Shown here piece after piece: positions 62,317-64,000 of a stretch of DNA of 64,000 nucleotides (position 1 is its first letter; each line of letters opens with the position of its first letter). Made by a program: the position numbers and the translations under genes. Under the pieces are notes generated by a model, which saw only the letters and a list, made by a program, of their open reading frames with translations, made no database searches and was not told the DNA's origin. This stretch comes from Phallusia mammillata (Eukaryota; Chordata; Ascidiacea; Phlebobranchia; Ascidiidae). Where the stretch lies: the NCBI GenBank assembly GCA_003260075.1, contig QLIY01000311.1, positions 1 through 64,000 of the forward strand, written 5' to 3'.

Positions 62317-62584
62317 CAGTGGTTCTCAAATGGATGCATATAATGCAATAAGAAAAAAAGCTTGTCCGAGTTATAGGCTATTTGTTTGTTAGCTGTTAGT
62401 TGTTTGATATCACTTCCCCATACTTCTAAAATTGATGTTTGATGTCAATTTTTTATTGAAGGAATATGTTTTAAGCCAATATGCTTGTGGATGCTTTCCT
62501 TGTCCTTACTTAACAATGGACTGGGCCACAATATTCATTTATTCGAACTGGTGATCCATGACCTGAAACGGGTTGGAACCACTG
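62317..62584. mobile_element. hAT-type MITE between CRHBP and the CRF-like gene
   Basis: Ends cagtggttctcaaatgg and gggttggaaccactg are inverted. A perfect 8-base duplication, gtgtagat, flanks it (62309-62316 and 62585-62592), the best preserved in this window, suggesting a rather recent insertion. 268 bases, non-coding. Confidence 0.82.
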
Positions 62585-62843
62585 GTGTAGATGGATATTC
62601 CATGGATAAGCCTTTCTGTTCACTCTTTCATCTTCCGATTACCCATCGGACAATCGTAGCATTGTGTGCGAACCAGTCCTGCCTGAATTGTGGGCGCCTG
62701 TATTCATGAGGCTAATCCGCCGGATGTTTTGCCCGGAGCGTCGAATGTTTGCCAAACGCAAACCACAGAGGGATGATGAGCCGCACATATATTTACATGG
62801 CAGTAAATTGTAGGCTGCCCGGCGACCTGCTGATGGTGGGCTT

Positions 62844-63206
62844 TCAGGATTTAACTTTTTTCTGGGTAAGGTGTTCCGCGGTCGACCGTGCGTGATAGGT
62901 TTCTCCTGCACAGGCGGTTTTACTGCAATTAGGGCAGACCGGGTCTGTGTCTTGTCGTTGATGGATGGGAAGAGGCATTCCGCGTATCTCTAGGGCATGA
63001 CCACAAGTATTTGAGCTGGGCCGCTTGGGCTTGGTTCCGTCGTTGCCTAAAAGGGTAAAATGCCGGCAGTCTGGGAGCTGATAATCGTCACCGGTGGCCA
63101 AAACTAGTTCAGCTGTTGTATTTGCTCGAAGCAAAATCTCTACTGTGTAGTCGTTAGTTAGTAAGTATTGGCCATTTCTGGCATTAGCTAGATGAGAAAG
63201 ATTCAC
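62844..63206 (-). other. Unassigned open frame with Cys/His pattern
   Basis: An open frame of about 120 codons has no ATG at its upstream limit. It includes NTCGHALEIRG followed by PVCPNCSKTACAGE, a spacing that recalls the second half of a RING finger, but the cysteine expected after CGHAL is replaced. It could be an exon of an unseen gene or a decayed copy. I do not assign a function. Confidence 0.2.
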
Positions 63207-63368
63207 TTAGTAGAGAAAGCATGGGCATTGAAGTTTGTAAGGTTTGAATCGTCCTAACCATTTTGGATTTTTATAAGTTTCTTAGGAAATCTTAACTAAT
63301 GGAATATTGGTGGAAAACAAGTAGGTCGTGCTGAGTAACAAGCCATTCCGGACACACAGCCTGAATTT

Positions 63369-63686
63369 ATGGAATTAGGCAAGCACTACTTGGTGCTCGT
63401 TCTGCTTTTGTCGATACTTATTCAAGCAAACAGCAAACCCGCTCAAAGTGACGCGTCCAGCATGAAACACTTACTTAAAAAGCTAAGAAGCGTAAGATTG
63501 CAACAGGAAATGACAAATTCCACAACGCAAGAACGACCTTTGTCACTGAATATTCCAGTTGAACATTTGTCAGCCATGTTGAGGCACGCAAGTCAAAAAG
63601 ACAAAGAAAGACAGGACCAATCACAAACCAGGCGAAGGAGACATCGACATCGTATAAGAACGCACAGAAGGCGAAATTCTTCTTGA
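63369..63686 (+). CDS. CRF/urocortin-like peptide precursor (105 aa, one exon)
   Basis: The start gives a clear signal peptide (residues 1-22, MELGKHYLVLVLLLSILIQANS). A hydrophilic spacer with an N-glycosylation sequon (N50) follows. Residues 57-75, PLSLNIPVEHLSAMLRHAS, have the pattern of CRF-family hormones, closest to the urocortin 2/3 style LSLD(V/I)P with an amphipathic helix after it. A single Arg (56) precedes it and a run of four Arg (88-91) follows the candidate peptide 57-87. There is no Gly before the basic residues, so the usual C-terminal amide would not form there. The single coding exon and precursor length suit the family. The neighbouring divergent gene encodes CRHBP, which supports the assignment. 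Homology rests on a short motif and could be convergent. Confidence 0.6.
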   Translation: MELGKHYLVLVLLLSILIQANSKPAQSDASSMKHLLKKLRSVRLQQEMTNSTTQERPLSLNIPVEHLSAMLRHASQKDKERQDQSQTRRRRHRHRIRTHRRRNSS

Positions 63687-64000
63687 GTTAAAATCACTGG
63701 CAACCAAAGAACCAAAGTTATAAACCATTGGTCCCGAATTCTTGGAAGGCCAGTGATTCATCACAAACCAGTTTATCAACGACGGGTGTTTCACATCACG
63801 TGACTGACATATCGATGACCATTTCAGTTTTTATTACTCTTATTTGTTGAGCATTTGCAAGATGTATTTTCAGCATATGTGCCATCACACACAATTCAAG
63901 CGTTTTGCATGTACACGATGTATCAGCATATGTGACATTTTTATTTTTTGCGCTTCTTTATGCTCACTTTTCTCACGATTTATTCCTCTCCACAAAATAC
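63687..64000. other. Region after the CRF-like gene
   Basis: Probable 3' UTR and flank. A tandem-like repeat of agcatatgtg(a/c)ca lies at about 63872 and 63926. No canonical AATAAA is seen before the window ends. Confidence 0.4.

Larger units (their letters stand above)
61555..63368. other. Shared upstream region of CRHBP and the CRF-like gene
   Basis: This 1.8 kb separates the two divergent start codons. It contains a complete hAT-type element (62317-62584) and an open stretch on the minus strand (62844-63206). A TATA-like ttataag lies at 63271-63277, about 95 bases before the peptide start codon. Confidence 0.5.

Overview
The window looks like animal nuclear DNA, most likely from an ascidian tunicate. 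It carries five recognisable metazoan genes with many short GT..AG introns, is AT-rich between genes, and has many small non-autonomous hAT-type elements. The tunicate call is an inference from chordate-like protein features (a FOS C-terminus ending in LLAL, CRHBP, a PLEKHH/MAX-1 type protein) and from the gene style; the species is not fixed by the sequence.

Layout: (1) 62-6155, + strand, cytoplasmic tryptophanyl-tRNA synthetase (WARS1 type, without the N-terminal WHEP domain). Its introns hold several small duplications and a hAT element. (2) 6827-10537, - strand, PIGN, the first ethanolamine-phosphate transferase of GPI-anchor synthesis, lying tail to tail with WARS1. (3) 10.6-19.0 kb, a gene-poor stretch with four hAT/MITE-like elements counting the one next to PIGN. 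(4) 19050-22618, - strand, a FOS-type bZIP factor with AP-1, CRE and TATA-like sites around its 5' end and an AU-rich motif beyond its stop. (5) 22.6-33.5 kb, intergenic and probably regulatory, with two palindromic structures. (6) 33579-58363, + strand, a 26-exon PLEKHH1/2 (MAX-1 family) gene: coiled coil, Ser/Pro-rich linker, two PH domains, MyTH4, FERM. (7) 59254-61554, - strand, corticotropin-releasing-hormone-binding protein (CRHBP). (8) 63369-63686, + strand, a one-exon secreted peptide precursor with a urocortin-like segment, arranged head to head with CRHBP.

The strongest biological observation is the last pair: a CRF/urocortin-like peptide precursor within 2 kb of a gene for the CRF-binding protein, divergently arranged. 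The peptide seems to lack the usual amidation glycine, and the binding protein keeps only three of the five disulfide pairs known in vertebrates.

The strongest structural observation is a set of 15 G or C runs, nearly all 10-12 bases long, each next to a near-identical duplicate of nearby sequence, in one case an inverted one. These cut across introns and exons of WARS1 and PLEKHH. They look like artificial joins between allelic copies rather than ordinary repeats, so duplicated exons in this window should be treated with caution.
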